Assembly: GCA_029834535.1 (NCBI GenBank)
Contig: JAQMWT010000282.1
Location: 1 to 29,326 of the forward strand
Source of the DNA: Chrysophaeum taylorii
Taxonomy: Eukaryota > Sar > Pelagophyceae > Pelagomonadales > Pelagomonadaceae
DNA: 29,326 nt
Direction of reading: 5' to 3'
In this document: one piece after another, positions 20,001-29,326 of the stretch
Numbering within the stretch: the stretch's first letter is position 1
How the letters are laid out: every line of letters begins with the position of its first letter
The notes under the pieces: model-generated
The model's input: the letters and a program-made list of their open reading frames with translations, nothing else
Database searches by the model: none
What the model was told of the DNA's origin: nothing
Position numbers and translations under genes: made by a program

Positions 20001-23000
20001 TGCCGTGGGCGCGCTGGTTGGCGCACCCGAGGGACTAAACGTCGGAGCTGGTGACGGCGCCGAGCTTGGCGAGGCCGTCGGCGCCGGCAGCGGTACTTGA
20101 GATGGCGCACTCGTGGGGCTCGACGATGGCGTACTCGTAGGCAGTGCCGTGGGCGCGCTGGTTGGCGCACCCGAGGGACTAAACTCGGAGCTGGTGACGG
20201 CGCCGAGCTTGGCGAGGCCGTCGGCGCCGGCAGCGGTACTTGAGATGGCGCACTCGTGGGGCTCGACGATGGCGTACTCGTAGGCAGTGCCGTGGGCGCG
20301 CTGGTTGGCGCACCCGAGGGACTAAACGTCGGAGCTGGTGACGGCGCCGAGCTTGGCGAGGCCGTCGGCGCCGGCAGCGGTACTTGAGATGGCGCACTCG
20401 TGGGGCTCGACGATGGCGTACTCGTAGGCAGTGCCGTGGGCGCGCTGGTTGGCGCACCCGAGGGACTAAACGTCGGAGCTGGTGACGGCGCCGAGCTTGG
20501 CGAGGCCGTCGGCGCCGGCAGCGGTACTTGAGATGGCGCACTCGTGGGGCTCGACGATGGCGTACTCGTAGGCAGTGCCGTGGGCGCGCTGGTTGGCGCA
20601 CCCGAGGGACTAAAGTCGGAGCTGGTGACGGCGCCGAGCTTGGCGAGGCCGTCGGCGCCGGCAGCGGTACTTGAGATGGCGCACTCGTGGGGCTCGACGA
20701 TGGCGTACTCGTAGGCAGTGCCGTGGGCGCGCTGGTTGGCGCACCCGAGGGACTAAACGTCGGAGCTGGTGACGGCGCCGAGCTTGGCGAGGCCGTCGGC
20801 GCCGGCAGCGGTACTTGAGATGGCGCACTCGTGGGGCTCGACGATGGCGTACTCGTAGGCAGTGCCGTGGGCGCGCTGGTTGGCGCACCCGAGGGACTAA
20901 AAGTCGGAGCTGGTGACGGCGCCGAGCTTGGCGAGGCCGTCGGCGCCGGCAGCGGTACTTGAGATGGCGCACTCGTGGGGCTCGACGATGGCGTACTCGT
21001 AGGCAGTGCCGTGGGCGCGCTGGTTGGCGCACCCGAGGGACTAAGTCGGAGCTGGTGACGGCGCCGAGCTTGGAGAGGCCGTCGGCGCCGGCAGCGGTAC
21101 TTGAGATGGCGCACTCGTGGGGCTCGACGATGGCGTACTCGTAGGCAGTGCCGTGGGCGCGCTGGTTGGCGCACCCGAGGGACTAAACGTCGGAGCTGGT
21201 GACGGCGCCGAGCTTGGCGAGGCCGTCGGCGCCGGCAGCGGTACTTGAGATGGCGCACTCGTGGGGCTCGACGATGGCGTACTCGTAGGCAGTGCCGTGG
21301 GCGCGCTGGTTGGCGCACCCGAGGGACTAAAGTCGGAGCTGGTGACGGCGCCGAGCTTGGCGAGGCCGTCGGCGCCGGCAGCGGTACTTGAGATGGCGCA
21401 CTCGTGGGGCTCGACGATGGCGTACTCGTAGGCAGTGCCGTGGGCGCGCTGGTTGGCGCACCCGAGGGACTAAGAGTCGGAGCTGGTGACGGCGCCGAGC
21501 TTGGCGAGGCCGTCGGCGCCGGCAGCGGTACTTGAGATGGCGCACTCGTGGGGCTCGACGATGGCGTACTCGTAGGCAGTGCCGTGGGCGCGCTGGTTGG
21601 CGCACCCGAGGGACTAAGAGTCGGAGCTGGTGACGGCGCCGAGCTTGGCGAGGCCGTCGGCGCCGGCAGCGGTACTTGAGATGGCGCACTCGTGGGGCTC
21701 GACGATGGCGTACTCGTAGGCAGTGCCGTGGGCGCGCTGGTTGGCGCACCCGAGGGACTAAGAGTCGGAGCTGGTGACGGCGCCGAGCTTGGCGAGGCCG
21801 TCGGCGCCGGCAGCGGTACTTGAGATGGCGCACTCGTGGGGCTCGACGATGGCGTACTCGTAGGCAGTGCCGTGGGCGCGCTGGTTGGCGCACCCGAGGG
21901 ACTAAGAGTCGGAGCTGGTGACGGCGCCGAGCTTGGCGAGGCCGTCGGCGCCGGCAGCGGTACTTGAGATGGCGCACTCGTGGGGCTCGACGATGGCGTA
22001 CTCGTAGGCAGTGGCGTTGGAGCTGGTGCCGGCGCCGAGCTTGGCGAGGCCGTCGGCGCCGGCAGCGGTACTTGAGATGGCGCACTCGTGGGGCTCGACG
22101 ATGGCGTACTCGTAGGCAGTGCCGTGGGCGCGCTGGTTGGCGCACCCGAGGGACTAAGAGTCGGAGCTGGTGACGGCGCCGAGCTTGGCGAGGCCGTCGG
22201 CGCCGGCAGCGGTACTTGAGATGGCGCACTCGTGGGGCTCGACGATGGCGTACTCGTAGGCAGTGCCGTGGGCGCGCTGGTTGGCGCACCCGAGGGACTA
22301 AAAGTCGGAGCTGGTGACGGCGCCGAGCTTGGCGAGGCCGTCGGCGCCGGCAGCGGTACTTGAGATGGCGCACTCGTGGGGCTCGACGATGGCGTACTCG
22401 TAGGCAGTGCCGTGGGCGCGCTGGTTGGCGCACCCGAGGGACTAAGAGTCGGAGCTGGTGACGGCGCCGAGCTTGGCGAGGCCGTCGGCGCCGGCAGCGG
22501 TACTTGAGATGGCGCACTCGTGGGGCTCGACGATGGCGTACTCGTAGGCAGTGCCGTGGGCGCGCTGGTTGGCGCACCTGAAGGACTCAAACTCGGAGCT
22601 GGCGATGGCGCCGAGCTTGGCGAGGCCGTCGGCGCCGGCAGCGGTACTTGAGATGGCGCACTCGTGGGGCTCGACGATGGCGTACTCGTAGGCAGTGCCG
22701 TGGGCGCGCTGGTTGGCGCACCCGAGGGACTAAGAGTCGGAGCTGGTGACGGCGCCGAGCTTGGCGAGGCCGTCGGCGCCGGCAGCGGTACTTGAGATGG
22801 CGCACTCGTGGGGCTCGACGATGGCGTACTCGTAGGCAGTGCCGTGGGCGCGCTGGTTGGCGCACCCGAGGGACTAAGAGTCGGAGCTGGTGACGGCGCC
22901 GAGCTTGGCGAGGCCGTCGGCGCCGGCAGCGGTACTTGAGATGGCGCACTCGTGGGGCTCGACGATGGCGTACTCGTAGGCAGTGCCGTGGGCGCGCTGG

Positions 23001-26000
23001 TTGGCGCACCCGAGGGACTAAACGTCGGAGCTGGTGACGGCGCCGAGCTTGGCGAGGCCGTCGGCGCCGGCAGCGGTACTTGAGATGGCGCACTCGTGGG
23101 GCTCGACGATGGCGTACTCGTAGGCAGTGCCGTGGGCGCGCTGGTTGGCGCACCCGAGGGACTCAAACTCGGAGCTGGTGACGGCGCCGAGCTTGGCGAG
23201 GCCGTCGGCGCCGGCAGCGGTACTTGAGATGGCGCACTCGTGGGGCTCGACGATGGCGTACTCGTAGGCAGTGCCGTGGGCGCGCTGGTTGGCGCACCCG
23301 AGGGACTAAGAGTCGGAGCTGGTGACGGCGCCGAGCTTGGCGAGGCCGTCGGCGCCGGCAGCGGTACTTGAGATGGCGCACTCGTGGGGCTCGACGATGG
23401 CGTACTCGTAGGCAGTGCCGTGGGCGCGCTGGTTGGCGCACCCGAGGGACTAAACGTCGGAGCTGGTGACGGCGCCGAGCTTGGCGAGGCCGTCGGCGCC
23501 GGCAGCGGTACTTGAGATGGCGCACTCGTGGGGCTCGACGATGGCGTACTCGTAGGCAGTGCCGTGGGCGCGCTGGTTGGCGCACCCGAGGGACTAAAGT
23601 CGGAGCTGGTGACGGCGCCGAGCTTGGCGAGGCCGTCGGCGCCGGCAGCGGTACTTGAGATGGCGCACTCGTGGGGCTCGACGATGGCGTACTCGTAGGC
23701 AGTGCCGTGGGCGCGCTGGTTGGCGCACCCGAGGGACTAAGAGTCGGAGCTGGTGACGGCGCCGAGCTTGGCGAGGCCGTCGGCGCCGGCAGCGGTACTT
23801 GAGATGGCGCACTCGTGGGGCTCGACGATGGCGTACTCGTAGGCAGTGCCGTGGGCGCGCTGGTTGGCGCACCCGAGGGACTCAAACTCGGAGCTGGTGA
23901 CGGCGCCGAGCTTGGCGAGGCCGTCGGCGCCGGCAGCGGTACTTGAGATGGCGCACTCGTGGGGCTCGACGATGGCGTACTCGTAGGCAGTGCCGTGGGC
24001 GCGCTGGTTGGCGCACCCGAGGGACTAAGAGTCGGAGCTGGTGACGGCGCCGAGCTTGGCGAGGCCGTCGGCGCCGGCAGCGGTACTTGAGATGGCGCAC
24101 TCGTGGGGCTCGACGATGGCGTACTCGTAGGCAGTGCCGTGGGCGCGCTGGTTGGCGCACCCGAGGGACTAAGAGTCGGAGCTGGTGACGGCGCCGAGCT
24201 TGGCGAGGCCGTCGGCGCCGGCAGCGGTACTTGAGATGGCGCACTCGTGGGGCTCGACGATGGCGTACTCGTAGGCAGTGCCGTGGGCGCGCTGGTTGGC
24301 GCACCCGAGGGACTAAGAGTCGGAGCTGGTGACGGCGCCGAGCTTGGCGAGGCCGTCGGCGCCGGCAGCGGTACTTGAGATGGCGCACTCGTGGGGCTCG
24401 ACGATGGCGTACTCGTAGGCAGTGCCGTGGGCGCGCTGGTTGGCGCACCCGAGGGACTAAAAGTCGGAGCTGGTGACGGCGCCGAGCTTGGCGAGGCCGT
24501 CGGCGCCGGCAGCGGTACTTGAGATGGCGCACTCGTGGGGCTCGACGATGGCGTACTCGTAGGCAGTGCCGTGGGCGCGCTGGTTGGCGCACCCGAGGGA
24601 CTAAACGTCGGAGCTGGTGACGGCGCCGAGCTTGGCGAGGCCGTCGGCGCCGGCAGCGGTACTTGAGATGGCGCACTCGTGGGGCTCGACGATGGCGTAC
24701 TCGTAGGCAGTGCCGTGGGCGCGCTGGTTGGCGCACCCGAGGGACTAAAAGTCGGAGCTGGTGACGGCGCCGAGCTTGGCGAGGCCGTCGGCGCCGGCAG
24801 CGGTACTTGAGATGGCGCACTCGTGGGGCTCGACGATGGCGTACTCGTAGGCAGTGCCGTGGGCGCGCTGGTTGGCGCACCCGAGGGACTAAGAGTCGGA
24901 GCTGGTGACGGCGCCGAGCTTGGAGAGGCCGTCGGCGCCGGCAGCGGTACTTGAGATGGCGCACTCGTGGGGCTCGACGATGGCGTACTCGTAGGCAGTG
25001 CCGTGGGCGCGCTGGTTGGCGCACCCGAGGGACGAAACGTCGGAGCTGGTGACGGCGCCGAGCTTGGCGAGGCCGTCGGCGCCGGCAGCGGCACTTGAGA
25101 TGGCGCACTCGTGGGGCTCGACGATGGCGTACTCGTAGGCAGTGCCGTGGGCGCGCTGGTTGGCGCACCCGAGGGACTAAGAGTCGGAGCTGGTGACGGC
25201 GCCGAGCTTGGCGAGGCCGTCGGCGCCGGCAGCGGTACTTGAGATGGCGCACTCGTGGGGCTCGACGATGGCGTACTCGTAGGCAGTGCCGTGGGCGCGC
25301 TGGTTGGCGCACCCGAAGGACTCAAACTCGGAGCTGGTGATGGCGCCGAGCTTGGCGAGGCCGTCGGCGCCGGCAGCGGTACTTGAGATGGCGCACTCGT
25401 GGGGCTCGACGATGGCGTACTCGTAGGCAGTGCCGTGGGCGCGCTGGTTGGCGCACCCGAGGGACTAAAACTCGGAGCTGGTGACGGCGCCGAGCTTGGC
25501 GAGGCCGTCGGCGCCGGCAGCGGTACTTGAGATGGCGCACTCGTGGGGCTCGACGATGGCGTACTCGTAGGCAGTGCCGTGGGCGCGCTGGTTGGCGCAC
25601 CCGAGGGACTAAGAGTCGGAGCTGGTGACGGCGCCGAGCTTGGCGAGGCCGTCGGCGCCGGCAGCGGTACTTGAGATGGCGCACTCGTGGGGCTCGACGA
25701 TGGCGTACTCGTAGGCAGTGCCGTGGGCGCGCTGGTTGGCGCACCCGAGGGACTCAAACTCGGAGCTGGTGACGGCGCCGAGCTTGGCGAGGCCGTCGGC
25801 GCCGGCAGCGGTACTTGAGATGGCGCACTCGTGGGGCTCGACGATGGCGTACTCGTAGGCAGTGCCGTGGGCGCGCTGGTTGGCGCACCCGAGGGACGAA
25901 ACGTCGGAGCTGGTGACGGCGCCGAGCTTGGCGAGGCCGTCGGCGCCGGCAGCGGTACTTGAGATGGCGCACTCGTGGGGCTCGACGATGGCGTACTCGT

Positions 26001-29000
26001 AGGCAGTGCCGTGGGCGCGCTGGTTGGCGCACCCGAGGGACTAAGAGTCGGAGCTGGTGACGGCGCCGAGCTTGGCGAGGCCGTCGGCGCCGGCAGCGGT
26101 ACTTGAGATGGCGCACTCGTGGGGCTCGACGATGGCGTACTCGTAGGCAGTGCCGTGGGCGCGCTGGTTGGCGCACCCGAGGGACTAAGAGTCGGAGCTG
26201 GTGACGGCGCCGAGCTTGGCGAGGCCGTCGGCGCCGGCAGCGGTACTTGAGATGGCGCACTCGTGGGGCTCGACGATGGCGTACTCGTAGGCAGTGCCGT
26301 GGGCGCGCTGGTTGGCGCACCCGAGGGACGAAACGTCGGAGCTGGTGACGGCGCCGAGCTTGGCGAGGCCGTCGGCGCCGGCAGCGGCACTTGAGATGGC
26401 GCACTCGTGGGGCTCAACGATGGCGTACTCGTAGGTAGTGCCGTGGGCGCGCTGGTTGGCGCACCCGAGGGACTAAGAGTCGGAGCTGGTGACGGCGCCG
26501 AGCTTGGCGAGGCCGTCGGCGCCGGCAGCGGTACTTGAGATGGCGCACTCGTGGGGCTCGACGATGGCGTACTCGTAGGCAGTGCCGTGGGCGCGCTTCT
26601 CGGCGTACCCGAGGGACTAACAGTCGGAGCTGGTGACGGCGCCGAGCTTGGCGAGGCCGTCGGCGCCGGCAGCGGTACTTGAGATGGCGCACTCGTGGGG
26701 CTCGACGATGGCGTACTCGTAGGCAGTGCCGTGGGCGCGCTGGTTGGCGCACCCGAGGGACGAAACGTCGGAGCTGGTGACGGCGCCGAGCTTGGCGAGG
26801 CCGTCGGCGCCGGCAGCGGTACTTGAGATGGCGCACTCGTGGGGCTCGACGATGGCGTACTCGTAGGCAGTGCCGTGGGCGCGCTGGTTGGCGCACCCGA
26901 GGACTAAGAGTCGGAGCTGGTGACGGCGCCGAGCTTGGCGAGGCCGTCGGCGCCGGCAGCGGCACTTGAGATGGCGCACTCGTGGGGCTCGACGATGGCG
27001 TACTCGTAGGCAGTGCCGTGGGCGCGCTGGTTGGCGCACCCGAGGGACTAAGAGTCGGAGCTGGTGACGGCGCCGAGCTTGGCGAGGCCGTCGGCGCCGG
27101 CAGCGGTACTTGAGATGGCGCACTCGTGGGGCTCGACGATGGCGTACTCGTAGGCAGTGCCGTGGGCGCGCTGGTTGGCGCACCCGAGGGACGAAACGTC
27201 GGAGCTGGTGACGGCGCCGAGCTTGGCGAGGCCGTCGGCGCCGGCAGCGGTACTTGAGATGGCGCACTCGTGGGGCTCGACGATGGCGTACTCGTAGGCA
27301 GTGCCGTGGGCGCGCTGGTTGGCGCACCCGAGGGACTAAGAGTCGGAGCTGGTGACGGCGCCGAGCTTGGAGAGGCCGTCGGCGCCGGCAGCGGTACTTG
27401 AGATGGCGCACTCGTGGGGCTCGACGATGGCGTACTCGTAGGCAGTGCCGTGGGCGCGCTGGTTGGCGCACCCGAGGACGAAACGTCGGAGCTGGTGACG
27501 GCGCCGAGCTTGGCGAGGCCGTCGGCGCCGGCAGCGGCACTTGAGATGGCGCACTCGTGGGGCTCGACGATGGCGTACTCGTAGGCAGTGCCGTGGGCGC
27601 GCTGGTTGGCGCACCCGAGGGACTAAGAGTCGGAGCTGGTGACGGCGCCGAGCTTGGCGAGGCCGTCGGCGCCGGCAGCGGTACTTGAGATGGCGCACTC
27701 GTGGGGCTCGACGATGGCGTACTCGTAGGCAGTGCCGTGGGCGCGCTGGTTGGCGCACCCGAGGGACTAAGAGTCGGAGCTGGTGACGGCGCCGAGCTTG
27801 GCGAGGCCGTCGGCGCCGGCAGCGGTACTTGAGATGGCGCACTCGTGGGGCTCGACGATGGCGTACTCGTAGGCAGTGCCGTGGGCGCGCTGGTTGGCGC
27901 ACCCGAGGACTAAGAGTCGGAGCTGGTGACGGCGCCGAGCTTGGCGAGGCCGTCGGCGCCGGCAGCGGTACTTGAGATGGCGCACTCGTGGGGCTCGACG
28001 ATGGCGTACTCGTAGGCAGTGCCGTGGGCGCGCTGGTTGGCGCACCCGAGGGACTAAGAGTCGGAGCTGGTGACGGCGCCGAGCTTGGAGAGGCCGTCGG
28101 CGCCGGCAGCGGTACTGAGATGGCGCACTCGTGGGGCTCGACGATGGCGTACTCGTAGGCAGTGCCGTGGGCGCGCTGGTTGGCGCACCCGAGGGACGAA
28201 ACGTCGGAGCTGGTGACGGCGCCGAGCTTGGCGAGGCCGTCGGCGCCGGCAGCGGCACTTGAGATGGCGCACTCGTGGGGCTCGACGATGGCGTACTCGT
28301 AGGCAGTGCCGTGGGCGCGCTGGTTGGCGCACCCGAGGACGAAACGTCGGAGCTGGTGACGGCGCCGAGCTTGGCGAGGCCGTCGGCGCCGGCAGCGGTA
28401 CTGAGATGGCGCAACGTGGGGCTCGACGATGGCGTACTCGTAGGCAGTGCCGTGGGGCGCGCTGGTTGGCGCACCCGAGGGACTAAACGGGGTGGAGCTG
28501 TGACGGCGCCGAGCTTGGCGAGCCGTCGGCGCCGGCAGCGGTACTTGAGATGGCGCACTCGTGGGCTCGACGATGGCGTACTCGTAGGCAGTGCCGTGGG
28601 CGCGCTGGTTGGCGCACCCGAGGGACTAAGAGTCGGAGCTGGTGACGGCGCCGAGCTTGGAGGAGGCCGTCGGCGCCGGCATCGGTACTTGAGATGGCGC
28701 ACTCGTGGGGCTCGACGATGGCGTACTCGTAGGCAGTGCCGTGGCGCGCTGTTGGCGCACCCGAGGACGAAACGTCGGAGCTGGTGACGGCGCCGAGCTT
28801 GGCGAGGCCGTCGGCGCCGGCAGCGGACTTGAGATGGCGCACTCGTGGGCTCAACGATGGCGTACTCGTAGGTAGTGCCGTGGGCGCGCTGGTTGGCGCA
28901 CCGAGGGACTAAGAGTCGGAGCTGGTGACGGCGCCGAGCTTGGCGAAAGGGGCCCCGGAAGCCCACGGTTGTTACCGGCTCGGCAGCGGTCACTTGAGAT

Positions 29001-29326
29001 GGCGCACCGTGGGCTCGACGATGGCGTACTCGTAGGCAGTGCCGTGGGCGCGCTGGTTGGCGCACCCGAGGACAACAGTCGGAGAGGCTGTTGACGGCGC
29101 CGAGCTTGGCGGAGGTCCGTCGGCGCCGGCAGCGGCACTTTAGATGGCTCACCTCGTGGGGCTCGACGATGGCGTCTCGTAGCATTGCCGTGGGCGCGCT
29201 GGTTGTGCGCACACCGAGGGACGAAAGTCGAGCTGGTGACGGCGCCGAGCTTGGGCGAGGCCGTCGGGCGCCGGGCAGCGGCACTTAGATGGCGCTACTC
29301 TTGGTTCTCAACTGATGGCGTCCTCG
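12226..29326 (-). CDS. Giant repetitive membrane-anchored surface protein (3' part of gene, five exons, 5' partial)
   Basis: I join five minus-strand exons: beyond 29326 to 16674, then 16618-15827, 15765-14974, 14915-14136 and 14085-12226. All four introns are phase 0, begin GTAAGC, GTGAGC or GTGAGT and end GTGCAG, and every frame joins cleanly. Protein order: about 70 Pro-rich 48-aa repeats, a diverged Pro-rich stalk, an adhesin-like domain, four copies of a Cys-containing domain, a further extracellular domain with a second stalk, a multi-pass membrane domain and an acidic tail. At least 5,000 residues fall in the window. The signal peptide and start are outside it. The likely role is a cell-surface adhesive or structural glycoprotein, with Ser/Thr/Pro sites suited to heavy O-glycosylation. 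The repeat array carries indels (see findings), so either the assembly has errors or part of this allele is broken. Confidence 0.8.
14086..14135 (-). other. Intron 4 of the giant gene, 50 nt
   Basis: Donor GTGAGT, acceptor GTGTGCAG, phase 0. Its interior is unlike introns 2 and 3 but the acceptor end matches them. Confidence 0.88.
14136..14915 (-). other. Exon 4: Cys-containing surface domain, copy 4
   Basis: 780 bp, 260 codons. Begins with the same PRGRNFLFGGRSSLCEPRVW as exon 3 but then diverges (DICESEVENEFDIEEATIT), ending CENCNDQ. The body resembles copy 1 as much as copies 2 and 3, while its first 20 residues are identical to exon 3, which suggests gene conversion or an exchange near the intron. 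Confidence 0.85.
14916..14973 (-). other. Intron 3 of the giant gene, 58 nt
   Basis: Donor GTGAGC, acceptor GTGTGCAG, phase 0, similar to intron 2 along most of its length. Confidence 0.88.
14974..15765 (-). other. Exon 3: Cys-containing surface domain, copy 3
   Basis: 792 bp, 264 codons, the same length as exon 2. Begins PRGRNFLFGGRSSLCEPRVW and ends DQDCFTNEGL. Two Arg of copy 2 are Gln here (NVQDNTQAF), which shows both are separate sequences and not an assembly duplicate. Confidence 0.85.
15766..15826 (-). other. Intron 2 of the giant gene, 61 nt
   Basis: Donor GTGAGC, acceptor GTGTGCAG, phase 0. The sequence closely resembles intron 3 (shared GTGAGCTGTTT, ACTTGTGCGTCG and GTGTGCAG), so it was duplicated with the exon. 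Confidence 0.88.
15827..16618 (-). other. Exon 2: Cys-containing surface domain, copy 2
   Basis: 792 bp, 264 codons, one whole domain in one exon. It begins ARGRNFRLGGSSSLCDVVVWDVC and ends DQDCFTNEGL. By eye it differs from copy 3 at only about 20 of 264 residues, so the two arose by a recent duplication. Confidence 0.85.
16619..16673 (-). other. Intron 1 of the giant gene, 55 nt
   Basis: Donor GTAAGC, acceptor TTTGTGCAG, phase 0. It contains stop codons in the frame of the upstream exon's domain, and splicing joins HESQ to ARGRNF. Confidence 0.85.
16674..17412 (-). other. Cys-containing surface domain, copy 1 (end of the large exon)
   Basis: Starts AAWDLCDADVVNFLEIE and ends CEYCHESQ at the splice donor. 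Landmarks shared with copies 2-4: NNLG, NPVDL, SVS, ANSSFNGK, NVHDNTRAFLDF, DSVTGA, YDVDQQ, QRERFCIDSDQ, CAGEPGNS, RFSSTEAGFLCDNP, CEECRQC, YFPVDQSARAV and GPQSKFS. Seven or more cysteines recur at matching places, suggesting conserved disulfides. Unlike the later copies it lacks the leading GRNF tag and follows the Pro-rich spacer directly. I recognise no named family. Confidence 0.8.
17605..18267 (-). other. Choice-of-anchor A-like adhesin domain (part of the giant protein)
   Basis: About 220 residues beginning DALCSTALDTFSCMGNDVF. The middle has ITGSAYRAIVVGGNLSR, matching the 'G-x-x-A-V-G-G-N' strand of the choice-of-anchor A family. The end has IGYVDGFVVAKSYDGNNF, then IELHGQGYSGEYEC, matching that family's closing 'G-x-V-x-A-K-S...E-L-H...F/Y-x-G' block. 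Such domains are predicted extracellular adhesive modules, described mainly in bacteria and also found in some microbial eukaryotes. The assignment is from memory of motifs, not a profile search. The domain closes with a CTC cysteine pair before a short Pro-rich spacer. Confidence 0.6.
18268..19236 (-). repeat. Diverged Pro-rich stalk next to the homogeneous array
   Basis: About 320 codons with the same Pro-x-x-x rhythm (for example PTASPIPAPSPFPTGGPSSL) but without the 144-bp near-identity. It looks like the old, diverged edge of the array: the same tetrad grammar, with more varied residues (Met, Ile, Phe, Arg, Asp, Lys). It joins the array on one side and the adhesin-like domain on the other, in one exon and one frame. 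Confidence 0.85.
19237..29326 (-). repeat. 144-bp coding tandem repeat, about 70 units, running off the window
   Basis: The period is exactly 144 bp in most units (for example unit marks at 19235, 19379, 19523 and 19667). Each unit encodes 48 residues with Pro at every fourth position, such as PTSAPTALPTSTPSSSPTSA, plus two extra prolines. By eye there are about 70 junctions to the end of the window. Units are nearly identical; most variation lies in the few bases around GGGACTAAGAGTCGG, giving TLSP, TFSP, SLSP and TFRP versions. One unit near 21966-22074 is 108 bp, a loss of 36 bp that keeps the frame. The homogeneity points to recent expansion or ongoing unequal exchange. Confidence 0.97.

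Noticed and set aside
18680..28332. Separate Arg-rich proteins (VRQPARPRH type ORFs)
   Set aside because: They are alternate frames of the Pro/Thr repeat; the period divisible by 3 keeps them open. Only frames that join the unique domains were kept.
19237..29326. A CRISPR array
   Set aside because: The units are directly adjacent, 144 bp long and code for protein; there are no unique spacers and the context is eukaryotic.

Overview
This is a eukaryotic nuclear window, not bacterial. It holds a decayed Ty1/copia-type retroelement and the 3' part of a huge split gene with short GT-AG introns. The encoded protein is a giant, Pro/Ser/Thr/Ala-rich, membrane-anchored surface protein. Very long 'P-x-x-x' stalks of this kind are common in stramenopiles (diatoms, pelagophytes, brown algae) and some other microbial eukaryotes. 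A heterokont alga is my best guess, but nothing in the window proves the species.

Positions 1 to about 8650 form a pyrimidine-rich + strand block. A copia integrase-reverse transcriptase ORF (384-3746) is followed by the rest of RT and RNase H, broken by at least three frame changes and one in-frame stop (to 5087). After pol come about 3.5 kb with several unrecognised ORFs, one with a coiled coil. A 20-bp motif recurs four times between 1037 and 6182. The character of the sequence changes near 8650, at a run of 12 C.

Positions 8650-12225 show no convincing gene. They hold homopolymers, a (GTCT)14 microsatellite, a 90-bp minisatellite, an 18-bp minisatellite family and a small hairpin.

Positions 12226-29326, minus strand, are best read as one gene whose 5' end lies beyond the window. 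In protein order it encodes: (i) about 70 near-identical 48-aa repeats (144 bp each) with Pro at every fourth residue; (ii) a diverged Pro-rich stalk; (iii) a domain resembling bacterial-type 'choice-of-anchor A' adhesin domains; (iv) four tandem copies of an unrecognised Cys-containing domain of about 245-265 aa; (v) a different extracellular domain and a second short Pro-rich stalk; (vi) a membrane domain with about six hydrophobic segments and an acidic tail. Four phase-0 introns of 50-61 nt sit at the domain boundaries, so copies 2-4 of the domain are one exon each. The retroelement and this gene are convergent.

The repeat array is open in several frames on the minus strand. In its body, single-base length changes move the Pro/Thr frame and later move it back. 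Over about the last 1 kb of the window indels become very dense, which looks like a poor-quality contig end.
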